DNA of 64,000 nucleotides. Origin: Methylotenera versatilis 79. Its GTDB lineage: Bacteria > Pseudomonadota > Gammaproteobacteria > Burkholderiales > Methylophilaceae. The number at the start of each line of letters is the position of its first letter. The stretch's first letter is position 1. Below the pieces are notes generated by a model that was given only the letters and a program-made list of their open reading frames with translations, was not told the origin of the DNA and made no database searches. The DNA lies in contig NZ_ARVX01000001.1 in assembly GCF_000384375.1 (NCBI RefSeq), forward strand, positions 992,001 through 1,056,000, in the 5' to 3' direction. Position numbers and translations under genes: made by a program. Positions 27,735 to 37,758 of the stretch are shown here, one piece after another.

Positions 27735-29716
27735 TTTGGCAAGTGGTAGCGTTGCTCGCTATACAATAAAGCTGGCAATAGCGCATTGGCGAGTGCGCGC
27801 TGCTCGATTTCTTTCGCGTTGGCTGGAGGCGCAGTTTCATTCAAATGTTTGGCTTTTGCATCATACACGCCATGCGCGGGTGCTTTGCCTTCGCGTAACA
27901 CAACCACATTATTCGAGTCAGCCGTTTGCTGCATCCAGGCAAAATTGTAGTTATATTGCATCATCGCGCGACCCAAATGGTCAGCTGGTTCGCTGGATAA
28001 ATCACGACCTGTCATTGGGTGCTGGCCATTGATGCCCATTAACGATAAAACTGTCACCGGTAAATCAATTTGGCTAGTGATACTTTTAATCACTTGCGGT
28101 TTAATATCGGCGCCTAAAATCAGGCCAGGAATATGGAAATGCTCAATCGGCACCAGCGTATTGCCGCGCACACGGATGTCGTGATCGGCCACGATTAAAA
28201 ATAGCGTATCTTTCCAATAAGGGCTTTTTTTGGCCTTTTCAAAAAACTGCCCAATCGCGTAGTCTGCATATTTAACCGCGTTATTGTCAGTCGCTTTTGG
28301 TTGCTCATACAACTTGATTCGACCATCTGGGAATTCAAATGGCGCATGGTTAGACGATGAAAACGCCAAGGTGAAAAACGGTTTTCCGCTGGCATGATGC
28401 GCCATTAATTGCTCATGCGTTTTGTTGAGCAAATCTTCATCAGATGCGCCCCAGCTGCCCATAAATATCGGGTTTTTGTAATCTTTTTGATCGGTGATCT
28501 GGTTAAAACCATTGCCCAAGAAAAAGCTGCGCATATTATCGAAATGTGATTCGCCGCCATAGATAAATTCCGCGTTATAACCCTGTTTAGTTAACAGGCT
28601 GGCAAGGGTGAAAAAGTTTTTCTGGCTGAGTGATAATTTAACTGTGCTTTCAGATGGCGTTGGTTGAAAACCTGCTGTCACAGCCTCAATGCCGCGCACT
28701 GAGCGCGTACCAGTTGCATATAATTGTTCAAACCACATGCCTTCATTTTTGAGTTTCTCTAGATTAGGCGTCACTGGTTTGCCGCCCAATGATTCTACAA
28801 AACCTGCGCCCAGACTTTCTTGCAGAATGATGACTAAGTTAAGCGGTTTTTCGCGCTTGGCAGAAGGAACTAAGGTTTTTAACGTTGGGATTTCACTGTC
28901 AGTTGCACCTGTGAGTTTGAAAATTTCGGCCCTATTCATTTTGCCGTAAATCTGGCTAGATTTGCTTTCGTGCTGCAAATCGTAAATAGCGTAAATCACA
29001 GAATAGCCCGAATCTAACACCAGACTATTCACCATACCGTCTTGCGTGATGGCGAATAATGCTGGGTTTGCAGGGCGATGGCCGATGGTAGAACGTATGG
29101 CAAATGCGGCTAATAAGAATATAAATGGCCAAACTATCCATGTTTTTTTGTTAGACCAACTAGGTGTGGCTTGTAACCAAGGCTGCATAAAACGGCGCAT
29201 TAACCAAATAGTTAGAATCACAAAACCGATGCTGGCAAATACATGAATTTTAAATCCGCCCCATAGCATGCCAATAACTTCATGCGGATATTTTAGGTAT
29301 TCTACAAATAAGCGATTAGGCCGTACGTCATATTCTGCGATGAATCCAGGCGTTGCAGCCTCTAAAAAAACCAGTAAAACAATGGCGAATATTACCCACA
29401 CATAAGTGAATTTTTGCCATGCTTTAAAACATTGTTTAATCGCCAAAAATGGCGCTAATAACAGCGGAACCAAGCTCAATAAACTTAACTGAATAATATC
29501 GACGCGAATGCCTTGCAACAAAACTTCGGCTAATTTCCCTGTTGCGCTCACGCGGTCAAACTTCCATAAAACCAAACCTAAACGCGATAATGAAAGGATG
29601 ATTAATCCCAATAAAAGCATCGCGATTAACGGCGCATAAGGACCGAGTTTATTAGAAGCGTGCCAAATAGCGTGTTGAAATTTTTTGGCTACATTGTTGA
29701 GTGATTGAGTAGGCAT
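27731..29716 (-). CDS. LTA-synthase/sulfatase-like membrane phosphotransferase
   Basis: A 661-residue protein with about five N-terminal membrane helices (residues about 28-215) and a C-terminal periplasmic sulfatase fold (about 290-600). The nucleophile region ATGTRSVRG contains the threonine, and the metal site DH lies in VADHDIRVRG; LVIILQESLGAGF holds the first metal ligand. The family includes lipoteichoic-acid synthase and phosphoglycerol or phosphoethanolamine transferases, which add head groups to envelope glycans. Coupled with the WaaP-like fusion protein, so the pair probably decorates one surface glycan. Confidence 0.85.
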   Translation of the reverse strand: MPTQSLNNVAKKFQHAIWHASNKLGPYAPLIAMLLLGLIILSLSRLGLVLWKFDRVSATGKLAEVLLQGIRVDIIQLSLLSLVPLLLAPFLAIKQCFKAWQKFTYVWVIFAIVLLVFLEAATPGFIAEYDVRPNRLFVEYLKYPHEVIGMLWGGFKIHVFASIGFVILTIWLMRRFMQPWLQATPSWSNKKTWIVWPFIFLLAAFAIRSTIGHRPANPALFAITQDGMVNSLVLDSGYSVIYAIYDLQHESKSSQIYGKMNRAEIFKLTGATDSEIPTLKTLVPSAKREKPLNLVIILQESLGAGFVESLGGKPVTPNLEKLKNEGMWFEQLYATGTRSVRGIEAVTAGFQPTPSESTVKLSLSQKNFFTLASLLTKQGYNAEFIYGGESHFDNMRSFFLGNGFNQITDQKDYKNPIFMGSWGASDEDLLNKTHEQLMAHHASGKPFFTLAFSSSNHAPFEFPDGRIKLYEQPKATDNNAVKYADYAIGQFFEKAKKSPYWKDTLFLIVADHDIRVRGNTLVPIEHFHIPGLILGADIKPQVIKSITSQIDLPVTVLSLMGINGQHPMTGRDLSSEPADHLGRAMMQYNYNFAWMQQTADSNNVVVLREGKAPAHGVYDAKAKHLNETAPPANAKEIEQRALANALLPALLYSEQRYHLPK

Positions 29717-29813
29717 GCGGTGATTTTAAAAGTGAGCCGAGTAAAGAGATGATTATAGCTAGAAAGCGCAAACAGGTTGTGATTAAGTGAAAGAGTTAAC
29801 GCCTAATAAATGC

Positions 29814-31133
29814 TCAAAATAATCGCTTAATCCACGATTGAAAGGTGCGAATATATTCGGGTTGGCGAATGCATAAGTAAACGATCACTATCGCGTTCAA
29901 CAAGGCGGTTACTAAAAATAGTTGTGGAATATTTAAACCTTGATTGAATAGCAGCAATGAAAAACCAGCCGATACCACCATAAATAAAGCATTCATAATG
30001 TTGTTAGCGGCAATCACACGCGATTGAAAGCCTTTTTGCGCGCGCGTTTGGATTAACACATATAAAGGCACAATATAAAAGCCGCCGAATAAGCCGATTA
30101 ACAGTACGTCAGCCAGTAAACGCCAGTGGCTGAATGTACGAAAAAAGCTTTGATAGTTTTGTATAAATGCACTTCCCGCTAGATGAATATTGCTACTGGA
30201 GCAATATAAGTCTGCGCCAAAAATCGTTAAGCCAATTGCGCCAAACACGACTAACCCAAGCTCTACGCGACCTTTTGACAGTTTTTCGCATAATAGTGAA
30301 CCGATGCCGATGCCAAGCGAAAATATACTCAGCAATAAAATAAACACACTTTCATCGCCGTACAGCACATTTTTGGCTAAATTAGGAAATTGCGCCAGTA
30401 ACGTTGCGCCGTAAAACCAGAACCATGAAATGGCAACAATACCTAGCCAAATGGTTTGCTGCGACCATATTAATTTTATGCTGCGGTAAGTTTCCGTGAC
30501 TGGGTTCCAGTTAATTTTTAAGTTGGCATCCGCCGCTGGTGATTTTGGTATGCCGCGACTTGTCCAATAACCCATTGCTGCAATCAGCAAAATGCTGATG
30601 CTGGTGAATAATTCATGCTCCGACAAACTGCCCAACCATGCGCCTAAAACTTGGCCAAGCAAAATGGCAATAAAGGTGCCCATCTCCACCATGCCATTGC
30701 CACCGACAAGCTCGTTTTCTTTTAAATGTTGCGGTAAATAAGAGTATTTGACTGGGCCAAATAAGGTGGAATGCATGCCCATCATGAACAGAGCGGCGGA
30801 CAATAGCCAAATGTTATGCAGATAAAAGCCGCTGCTGGCAAATAACATAATGGCGATTTCAAATAACTTAACTAAGCGGATGATGGAAGATTTTTCAAAT
30901 TTATCGGCGATTTGGCCTGCTGTGGCAGAGAACAAAAAAAACGGCAAAATAAACACGCCTGGCAGCAAAGTTGTTAGCGTGCCACCGTCGATGCTGCTTA
31001 AACTAACGGTATGAAATGCGACTAAGGTGATAAGCGCCGTTTTAAAGACGTTATCGTTAAATGCACCCAAAAACTGCGTAAAGAAAAAAGGACGAAAACG
31101 CTGTTGCTTTAACAGCTCAAACTGATTGCTCAT
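29814..31133 (-). CDS. MFS transporter, lysophospholipid transporter LplT-like
   Basis: A 439-residue MFS protein with about 12 helices. FFFTQFLGAFNDNVFKTALITL at the start is the LplT signature, and the gene lies directly after an Aas-like gene, the same pairing as lplT-aas in E. coli. LplT flips lysophospholipids inward for re-acylation. The gap to aas is 120 bp on the same strand, so one operon is likely. Function is by analogy. Confidence 0.83.
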   Translation of the reverse strand: MSNQFELLKQQRFRPFFFTQFLGAFNDNVFKTALITLVAFHTVSLSSIDGGTLTTLLPGVFILPFFLFSATAGQIADKFEKSSIIRLVKLFEIAIMLFASSGFYLHNIWLLSAALFMMGMHSTLFGPVKYSYLPQHLKENELVGGNGMVEMGTFIAILLGQVLGAWLGSLSEHELFTSISILLIAAMGYWTSRGIPKSPAADANLKINWNPVTETYRSIKLIWSQQTIWLGIVAISWFWFYGATLLAQFPNLAKNVLYGDESVFILLLSIFSLGIGIGSLLCEKLSKGRVELGLVVFGAIGLTIFGADLYCSSSNIHLAGSAFIQNYQSFFRTFSHWRLLADVLLIGLFGGFYIVPLYVLIQTRAQKGFQSRVIAANNIMNALFMVVSAGFSLLLFNQGLNIPQLFLVTALLNAIVIVYLCIRQPEYIRTFQSWIKRLF

Positions 31134-31253
31134 TGCGTGCTTTCTTGCATCATTTGTTTTACCTTATGGCTAGTTTATTTGACGAGATTTACAGACCAAG
31201 CTTGTATTAGTTAACACTTAAATATCATTAAAAAATTTAATTAACTATATTCA

Positions 31254-33410
31254 CTATGCCGATTCCGCCATCTGTTTCAGCGTTACATAATCCGTTTTAC
31301 CGGTGCCTAATACGGGTAATTCTGTTATTTGTACAATTTTGCGCGCAACGGCAATTTCAGGCAGCTTTAAGTTTTTAGCTACCATTTGAAGGTCTTCGCG
31401 TTTTAATGCAGGGTCGGTGGTGAATAAAATAATAGTTTCGCCACGTTGCACGTCTGTTTGGGTGCTGGCCGCATGTTGGTGTTCTGGCGCGGCAGTGCTG
31501 GCGATTTTTTCCACCACTTCAAGCGAAACCATTTCACCAGCTATTTTGGCAAAACGTTTAACGCGGCCTTTGATATGAATAAAGCCCTGAGCATCTACTT
31601 TGACGATATCACCCGTGTTGTACCAGCCTGTGCCGAAATCACTGCTTGGCGGTTGCAAAACGGCAGGCGCATCAAATAAATAATAGCCCATCATCACGTT
31701 TTCACCACGCACATGTAATAAACCACCATCTTCTATGCCGGGCACAGTTTCTAGCTTGTGTTCTAAACCGGGTACAAATTGCCCAACAGTGCCATTTAAG
31801 TTAGCCATCGCCGTGTTGGCAGAAACAACGGGCGCGCATTCTGTTGTGCCGTAGCCTTCCAATATGCGAATGCCAAATTTATCAGCGTAAGTTTTGCGCA
31901 CTTCCTCATTGAGTTTTTCAGCACCGGCAATCACAAGACGCAATTTATAAAAATCGTATGGATGGGCAAATTTGGCGTAATTGCCTAAAAAAGTGCTGGT
32001 TGAAAATAACACAGTACAACCGCGGTCGTAGATGACTTCTGGAATCACCTTATATTGTAATGGCGATGGAAATACTAATGTTTTAATGCCATTAAAAATC
32101 GGCAAAAGTGTACCTGTGAATCCAAATGCGTGAAAAAATGGCAGCACCATCATAAATTTGTCGCTCGGGTTAAAATCAAGTATAGCCATGATCTGTGCGA
32201 TATTGGCCAAAATAGTTTGGTGCGAGTGTACGACGCCTTTAGGCTTGCCTTCACTGCCAGATGTAAACAAAATGACTGCCGGTTGGTCTGGCTGGCCAAT
32301 TTCCATTGCCACGCGCGGATAATGTAGTGCATAACCCATTAACCATGCACGATCCAGCACATTGAATTGAGCGCGCAAGTCTTCTAAATAGACAATGTTT
32401 AAGTTTTCTAGATGTGCGATTTCATTTTCTAATTTAGCGGCTTCTATAAATTTGCGTGAGCTAATAACGGTTTTAACGTTAGCAGCAATACAGGCATTTT
32501 GCATACCAGCGCTGCCAGATGTGTAATTCAGCAACGCCGGAATACGATTAAATGCACTCATGCCTAAAATAAGTGCAACGGTATTGGTGACATTTGGCAT
32601 TAATACGCCAACTGCTTCATTTGGCGCGCTGACTTTACAAGCGATTCGACCTAGCGCCAGACTTTTTTTAAGTAAAGCTTGATAGGTTTCTTCAACTTCG
32701 TTCATGTCCTCAATGAGCTTATAGTTGCCATCAAACTTATCCATCGCATCCAAAAACGCCTCAAAAAGCGTGCGGCTTTTTTGTGACTGAAACAGCATAT
32801 TTTGCATTACAGTACGCATGCCTTCGCCCGCAATACGGCGACGCTGTTTAGATGATAAAGCGTTGTGATGGTGTGTTGTTGGAACGTCGATATGAGTAGT
32901 CGGTAAAATGGTCAGCGTGACTTTTGGGAAGATTTTACGTGGATGGTCGCTAGATAGTCGACCGAAATAGGACTCGGCAGCGCCATCGACCCGTACTGGT
33001 AAAATGGTCGCGCTTGTCTTTGCGGCAACAAAACCAGGGCCGTCGTACACTTTCATTAGAGCGCCGGTTAAGGTGATACGACCTTCTGGGAAAATAACTA
33101 CGTTTTGGCCGTCATCTAATAATTTAATGACTTTTTTCATAGCCAATGGCGAAGCGGGATCTACTGCTAAATAAGGCGTTAAGCGTAAAAATTGTCTGAA
33201 CCACCAATTTTTTAATACTGTGGTGTGTACGACAAAAGTCGCTTTAACCGGTAAAAACAAACCCAGCAAAAAACCGTCTAAAAACGACTCATGGTTAGCC
33301 ACAATCAATAGTCGATTGGTTTGCGGCATATTTTCTAAACCGCGTACTTTGACGCGAAATAGTATTTTGCAAACAAATCTTAGTAATGTTGCGAGCATTT
33401 TTTCTCCCAA
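31254..33410 (-). CDS. Aas-like 2-acylglycerophosphoethanolamine acyltransferase / acyl-ACP synthetase
   Basis: A 718-residue two-domain protein. Residues about 10-205 are a PlsC acyltransferase with H40-x4-D45 (NHESFLD) and FPEGRIT. Residues about 225-710 are an AMP-binding acyl-ACP synthetase (LFTSGSEGKPKGVVHSH, EGYGTTECAPVVS, YNTGDIVKVDAQGFIHIKGR). It re-acylates lysophospholipids in the inner membrane. Next gene is LplT-like, which supports the assignment. Length matches E. coli Aas. Confidence 0.88.
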   Translation of the reverse strand: MGEKMLATLLRFVCKILFRVKVRGLENMPQTNRLLIVANHESFLDGFLLGLFLPVKATFVVHTTVLKNWWFRQFLRLTPYLAVDPASPLAMKKVIKLLDDGQNVVIFPEGRITLTGALMKVYDGPGFVAAKTSATILPVRVDGAAESYFGRLSSDHPRKIFPKVTLTILPTTHIDVPTTHHHNALSSKQRRRIAGEGMRTVMQNMLFQSQKSRTLFEAFLDAMDKFDGNYKLIEDMNEVEETYQALLKKSLALGRIACKVSAPNEAVGVLMPNVTNTVALILGMSAFNRIPALLNYTSGSAGMQNACIAANVKTVISSRKFIEAAKLENEIAHLENLNIVYLEDLRAQFNVLDRAWLMGYALHYPRVAMEIGQPDQPAVILFTSGSEGKPKGVVHSHQTILANIAQIMAILDFNPSDKFMMVLPFFHAFGFTGTLLPIFNGIKTLVFPSPLQYKVIPEVIYDRGCTVLFSTSTFLGNYAKFAHPYDFYKLRLVIAGAEKLNEEVRKTYADKFGIRILEGYGTTECAPVVSANTAMANLNGTVGQFVPGLEHKLETVPGIEDGGLLHVRGENVMMGYYLFDAPAVLQPPSSDFGTGWYNTGDIVKVDAQGFIHIKGRVKRFAKIAGEMVSLEVVEKIASTAAPEHQHAASTQTDVQRGETIILFTTDPALKREDLQMVAKNLKLPEIAVARKIVQITELPVLGTGKTDYVTLKQMAESA

Positions 33411-33578
33411 TTTTTCTATTTTAATAACACATTATTTTTATATTTTTTATCAATAGCTGGGCTATATTTTGCCATTCATTTGGAATGGTTAGGGTTTTAT
33501 TCAATTGAGTAAATATTATTGGAATTAAGTTGGATTGAAAAGTCGGTGCTCCGATTATCGAATAGCTAGCTACAAATA

Positions 33579-33606
33579 AAAAACGGACACTTAAGTGTCC
33601 GTTTTT
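33579..33606. terminator. perfect 14-bp hairpin terminator after amtB
   Basis: AAAAACGGACACTT (33579-33592) is followed at once by its exact complement ending in TTTTT, so it can end transcription from both sides. A second hairpin, ATCAGTGA (33613-33620) with TCACTGAT (33635-33642), lies between it and the amtB stop at 33651. Confidence 0.85.
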
Positions 33607-33650
33607 ATGATGATCAGTGATTTAAATAATCAAGTCACTGATGATGCTTA

Positions 33651-35090
33651 TTAGTAATGATAAGCACGTTCACCATGTTCAGTTGTATCTAAGCCTTCAC
33701 GCTCTGATTCTTCTGATACACGTAAGCCAACTACAATATCTACGATTTTATAGATGATATAGCTAACCACAGTTGCCCAAGCAATTGTCACACCTACTGC
33801 AATTGCTTGTGTCGTTACTTGGCTAGACATCGTGATGCCTTCTGCATAACCAACACCACCTAAACCAGCGCTCATAAACACGCCAGTACCGATAGCACCG
33901 ATAATGCCTGCAACACCATGTATACCAAATACATCTAAAGAATCGTCGTAACCAAGCTTGCTTTTTAGGCTAGTAACAGCCCAGAAACTGACAATACTTG
34001 CGATAGCACCTAAGACGATTGCACCCATTGGACCTACAAAACCACATGCTGGTGTAATGGCAACCAAACCAGAGACTGCACCTGAAGCCGCACCCAACAT
34101 TGAAGGCTTACCTTTTGCAAACCATTCTACGAACATCCAAGCTAATACTGCCGCTGCTGTTGCAACTTGTGTATTAATTAAAGCCAATGCAGCGACTCCA
34201 TCAGCAGCCAACTCACTACCGACGTTAAAGCCGAACCATCCCACCCACAGTAATGCAGCACCAATCATTGTCATCACCATGCTGTGAGGGGTCATTGCTT
34301 CTTTGCCATAGCCAATACGCTTGCCTATTAGTATTGCACCAATCAATGCAGCAATACCTGCATTAATGTGAACAACGGTACCGCCTGCAAAGTCTTTAGC
34401 ACCAAGTGCTGCCAAGACGCCGCCGCCCCAAACCATATGTGCTACTGGGAGATATACAAAAGTTACCCATAATGCGACAAACAATAGCACCGCAGAGAAC
34501 TTGATGCGCTCAGCAAAACCACCCACAATCAACGCTGGTGTAATACATGCGAATGTTAATTGGAATGTGATAAAGACATATTCAGGAATCACGCCATTAA
34601 GAGAGCTTGGAGTAACACCTAATAAAAATGCTTTACTAAACCCGCCAATGTAGCCATTTAAACTACCGCCATCTGTAAATGCCAGGCTATAACCATATAC
34701 AACCCAAATTACAGAAACCACCGCAGTAATTGCAAATACTTGCATGAGTACTGATAGCATATTTTTAGCACGTACTAATCCGCCATAAAATAATGCCAGG
34801 CCAGGAATAATCATTAGCAACACTAATACTGTTGCCACAATCATCCAACTCGTACTGCCAGAGTCCAATGTAGCTGGTGCCGCTGCTGGAACAGCTTCTG
34901 CAGGTGCGGCCGCGGCTGCATTTTCCGTCACCGTTTCTACGGTTGTGGTCTCTACAGTAGTTGCACCATCAGTTACCGTTTCAACAGTCGCTGCAGCTGC
35001 TTCTGGTAAATCTTCTGCAAAACTATTCGTGCTCACTGCACCAATGCTCATCAGGGCAACTAGCGATAAAACAGATAATAATTTTTTCAT
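33651..35090 (-). CDS. amtB: ammonium transporter AmtB
   Basis: A 479-residue Amt channel with a signal peptide (about 1-25), a 50-residue Ala/Thr/Val/Glu-rich linker (to about 78) and eleven helices. The conserved pore histidines are in VHINAGIAALIG and FGIHGVAGIIG; FQLTFACITPALIVGGFAER is a family signature. It conducts ammonium into the cytoplasm and is gated by GlnK, whose gene lies 12 bp upstream. The low-complexity linker is longer than in E. coli AmtB. Third gene of the sigma-54 operon. Confidence 0.95.
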   Translation of the reverse strand: MKKLLSVLSLVALMSIGAVSTNSFAEDLPEAAAATVETVTDGATTVETTTVETVTENAAAAAPAEAVPAAAPATLDSGSTSWMIVATVLVLLMIIPGLALFYGGLVRAKNMLSVLMQVFAITAVVSVIWVVYGYSLAFTDGGSLNGYIGGFSKAFLLGVTPSSLNGVIPEYVFITFQLTFACITPALIVGGFAERIKFSAVLLFVALWVTFVYLPVAHMVWGGGVLAALGAKDFAGGTVVHINAGIAALIGAILIGKRIGYGKEAMTPHSMVMTMIGAALLWVGWFGFNVGSELAADGVAALALINTQVATAAAVLAWMFVEWFAKGKPSMLGAASGAVSGLVAITPACGFVGPMGAIVLGAIASIVSFWAVTSLKSKLGYDDSLDVFGIHGVAGIIGAIGTGVFMSAGLGGVGYAEGITMSSQVTTQAIAVGVTIAWATVVSYIIYKIVDIVVGLRVSEESEREGLDTTEHGERAYHY

Positions 35091-35102
35091 TTTATATGCC
35101 CC

Positions 35103-35498
<396 letters not shown>

Positions 35499-35515
35499 CT
35501 AATATAACTTAAAAA

Positions 35516-36424
35516 TTAAAATACACGGCCAATCGTTACAATCCAACGAGCATCCGCTAGATCTTTAACTTCTGAGCGATTGTTGAAACTTGCACCACCA
35601 AAGCCACGGGTGCTCCAGTAACCTGTATCAGATGCGCCTGTGTAATACACACCAGCGTTCCAGCCTTCTGAGCTAGCCACTTTAAATGATTTACTCAAAC
35701 CGATTTTATAGTCTGTGTAGTCAGGATCATCTTCATTCAGTGCGTTAGCACTGCTACCTTGTGTCAAATCAAGTTTGCCTGATACATTTAAATGACCAAC
35801 GTGACCAATCAATGTCAAGCCGTACCAAGGCAATGGATAAGCAGCATTTAACTCTATATAAGTTGTACCGCTAGTGCCGCCGTCCCAACCTGTTTTTTTC
35901 TCAGCACCAAACCAGTCACCTAAAGTAACAGATGCTTTTGCACTGATCCATTTGTAAGATAAACCAACGTTGCCTTCATAAGTGTCCCAGCGACCGCCAT
36001 TAGGTGTTTGCTGTGTTCCTGCAACATAATATTTTTTCCAGCTTCCGCCCGGATAGAAATAACCAATCGCGCCAATTGAGTAACCTAAACCTTCAACTGC
36101 ATCAATCGTACCGTTGTAACCACCATAAAGATCTAACTCAACGGGAGCATCTGGAAATGTGTTTGGCGAAATAGTTGAACCCCATACACCAACAAACAAA
36201 CCGCTTGAATGCGCAATATCAAAGCCGCCTTGAAGCGCTGGCTTGTGCCATGATTGTGAAATACCACGTGTGTAGTAATCAGAAACAAAACCCACGTTTG
36301 ATGTTACTGTAAAATTTGATACTGGTGCTGCTTCAGCAGCTGGTGCAACCGCATCTTCAGCGTAAGATAATGTCGGTACTGCGAGAGCGCTTAGTACTGC
36401 GATTGATAATAATGAATTACGCAT
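35516..36424 (-). CDS. TIGR02001-type outer-membrane beta-barrel protein
   Basis: A 302-residue exported protein with a signal peptide cut after SYA. The SNVGFVSDYYTRGISQSWHKPALQGGFDI segment and repeated aromatic beta strands ending in GRVF fit the Gcw_chp/TIGR02001 porin-like family. It may form an outer-membrane channel for ammonium or other nitrogen compounds, since it heads the glnK-amtB operon and has a sigma-54 promoter at 36483-36498. Role inferred from context. Confidence 0.85.
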   Translation of the reverse strand: MRNSLLSIAVLSALAVPTLSYAEDAVAPAAEAAPVSNFTVTSNVGFVSDYYTRGISQSWHKPALQGGFDIAHSSGLFVGVWGSTISPNTFPDAPVELDLYGGYNGTIDAVEGLGYSIGAIGYFYPGGSWKKYYVAGTQQTPNGGRWDTYEGNVGLSYKWISAKASVTLGDWFGAEKKTGWDGGTSGTTYIELNAAYPLPWYGLTLIGHVGHLNVSGKLDLTQGSSANALNEDDPDYTDYKIGLSKSFKVASSEGWNAGVYYTGASDTGYWSTRGFGGASFNNRSEVKDLADARWIVTIGRVF

Positions 36425-36482
36425 TGTGTATCCCCTAACGTTGTTGTAAAAATATTAAGTAGTTTTAACCACGATATTGACT

Positions 36483-36498
36483 AGCAAAGCGCGTGCCA
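36483..36498 (-). promoter_or_regulatory. sigma-54 (RpoN) promoter of the porin-glnK-amtB operon
   Basis: On the minus strand the sequence TGGCACGCGCTTTGCT has the exact TGGCAC-N5-TTGCT -24/-12 form of sigma-54 promoters, 59 bp before the porin start. TGCACC at 36581-36586, about 85-100 bp upstream, is an NtrC half-site match. This indicates nitrogen-limitation control. Confidence 0.85.
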
Positions 36499-36605
36499 AA
36501 ATAAAAGTGATTAAAATCAATGCGTTATGTTTTATGTTTGTAAGCTGTAGTTATTAACTAACGGTGAAAATCTGTTAAACTGCACCAAAATAGCGAGGAA
36601 ATATT

Positions 36606-36878
36606 ATGTTTAATTCATCTCAATTTCAAGATTTATCAAATAAAATCAAAGACATAGTAAAAACATCGCCTTTAGCAGATGTCGACAAAAACATTCATGC
36701 ACTAATTAAGGGCGCACTCACCAAAATGGAGCTAGTCACGCGTGAAGAGTTCGATGTGCAAACAGAGGTATTACGACACGCTCGCGAACAACTTGAAAGC
36801 TTAGAAACAAAACTTGCCGGGCTAGAAAAGCAGATACTAAAAGAATCAATATCATCAGAGCAGATTAAGCAACAATGA
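36606..36878 (+). CDS. ubiK: ubiquinone biosynthesis accessory factor UbiK
   Basis: A 90-residue coiled-coil protein of the BMFP/YqiC family (LITREEFDVQTEVLRHARE-type segment, LESLETKLAGLEKQI coiled coil). It supports the aerobic ubiquinone-synthesis complex. Its stop overlaps the comM start by 4 bp (ATGA), an arrangement common in beta-proteobacteria. The promoter faces the amtB operon promoter in the shared 36425-36605 spacer. Confidence 0.88.
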   Translation: MFNSSQFQDLSNKIKDIVKTSPLADVDKNIHALIKGALTKMELVTREEFDVQTEVLRHAREQLESLETKLAGLEKQILKESISSEQIKQQ

Positions 36879-37543
36879 GTTTAGCCGTGCTACATAGCCG
36901 TGCCTTAAATGGTATGGAAGCACCCGAAGTCATCGTAGAAGTGCATCTTGCAAATGGGCTGCCTAGCTTTACTATCGTAGGTCTTCCAGAAGCTGAGGTG
37001 AAAGAAAGTAAAGACCGCGTGCGTGCGGCTATTCAGACGGCGCAATTCGAATTTCCTGCGCGACGCATTACAGTTAATCTTGCCCCTGCAGATTTACCTA
37101 AAGAAAGCGGACGTTATGATTTGCCGATTGCTTTGGGCATTTTGGCGGCAAGCGGGCAGATTCCTAAAGACGCATTAAGTCGTTACGAAATTGCTGGAGA
37201 ATTAGCGTTAACTGGTGAGTTACGACCTATTCGCGGTGCGTTAGCCATGACGTATCAAATGGTCAAAAATAGCACCAAAACCAAGCGTGCTTTTATTTTG
37301 CCCCAAGCCAGTGCAGAAGAAGCCAGTTTGGTAAAAGATGCCATTATTTATGCCGCAAACTCGCTGTTAGAAGTGTGTGCACATCTCAGCGGTCACACCA
37401 TTATTCCGCAATATCAATCAAATGCGCTGCAACATAAAAATCATTATGCCGATTTCAATGAGGTAAAAGGTCAATCGCAGGCTAAGCGTGCGCTAGAAAT
37501 CGCAGCCGCTGGCGGGCATAGCGTATTCATGTTGAATGCTTAG
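36875..37543 (+). pseudogene. comM: comM/yifB N-terminal fragment, cut by an integrated element
   Basis: The first 217 codons of a YifB/ComM Mg-chelatase-like AAA+ helicase (SLAVLHSRALNGMEAP, GLPEAEVKESKDRVRAAI, NLAPADLPKESGRYDLPIALG, GQSQAKRALEIAAAGGHSVFM). ComM drives branch migration during natural transformation. After the ATG at 37529 the frame runs into foreign DNA (LNA stop). The next part, with Walker A, continues at 43563. Together the two pieces read ...HSVF-MLMSGPPGTGKS, so the cut lies just before Walker A and destroys the ATPase. Confidence 0.93.
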
Positions 37544-37553
37544 AGACCAATAA
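37527..37553. other. attL: left end of the serine-integrase element
   Basis: TCATGTT (37527-37533) is shared with the right end (43561-43567). Twelve bases after CATG lies AGACCAATAA (37544-37553), the exact inverted complement of TTATTGGTCT at 43540-43549, which lies twelve bases before the right CATG. Joining the inner halves gives a symmetric 48-bp attP, the size expected for large serine integrases. Confidence 0.8.
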
Positions 37554-37655
37554 ATTTAGATGTCATTTTATTATTAATTAAATAAATGAATCTAAAGCTC
37601 GAAATTACCTTAATGATTACGAGAGTTTCGATCTAAGTAATTATTCACAGGTACA

Positions 37656-37664
37656 GGGGGGGGG
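37656..37664. repeat. homopolymer of nine G
   Basis: Nine consecutive G in an AT-rich stretch downstream of the HerA gene (stop at 37759), inside the left flank of the element (37554-37758, otherwise no gene seen). Such tracts vary in length by slippage, but here it lies outside any reading frame. Confidence 0.9.
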
Positions 37665-37758
37665 ATTCATTAACCAATATAGGTTAGAGGGTCTCGCGTA
37701 TAAAAATAAAAAAAATTGTTGTTAGTACAGGGTATTAAATTTGAGTCTCATCAGTGGT

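Noticed and set aside
33958-34287. 109-aa plus-strand frame opposite amtB
   Set aside because: Ala/Pro/Thr composition follows from the complement of the amtB codons; no ribosome site and no separate support.
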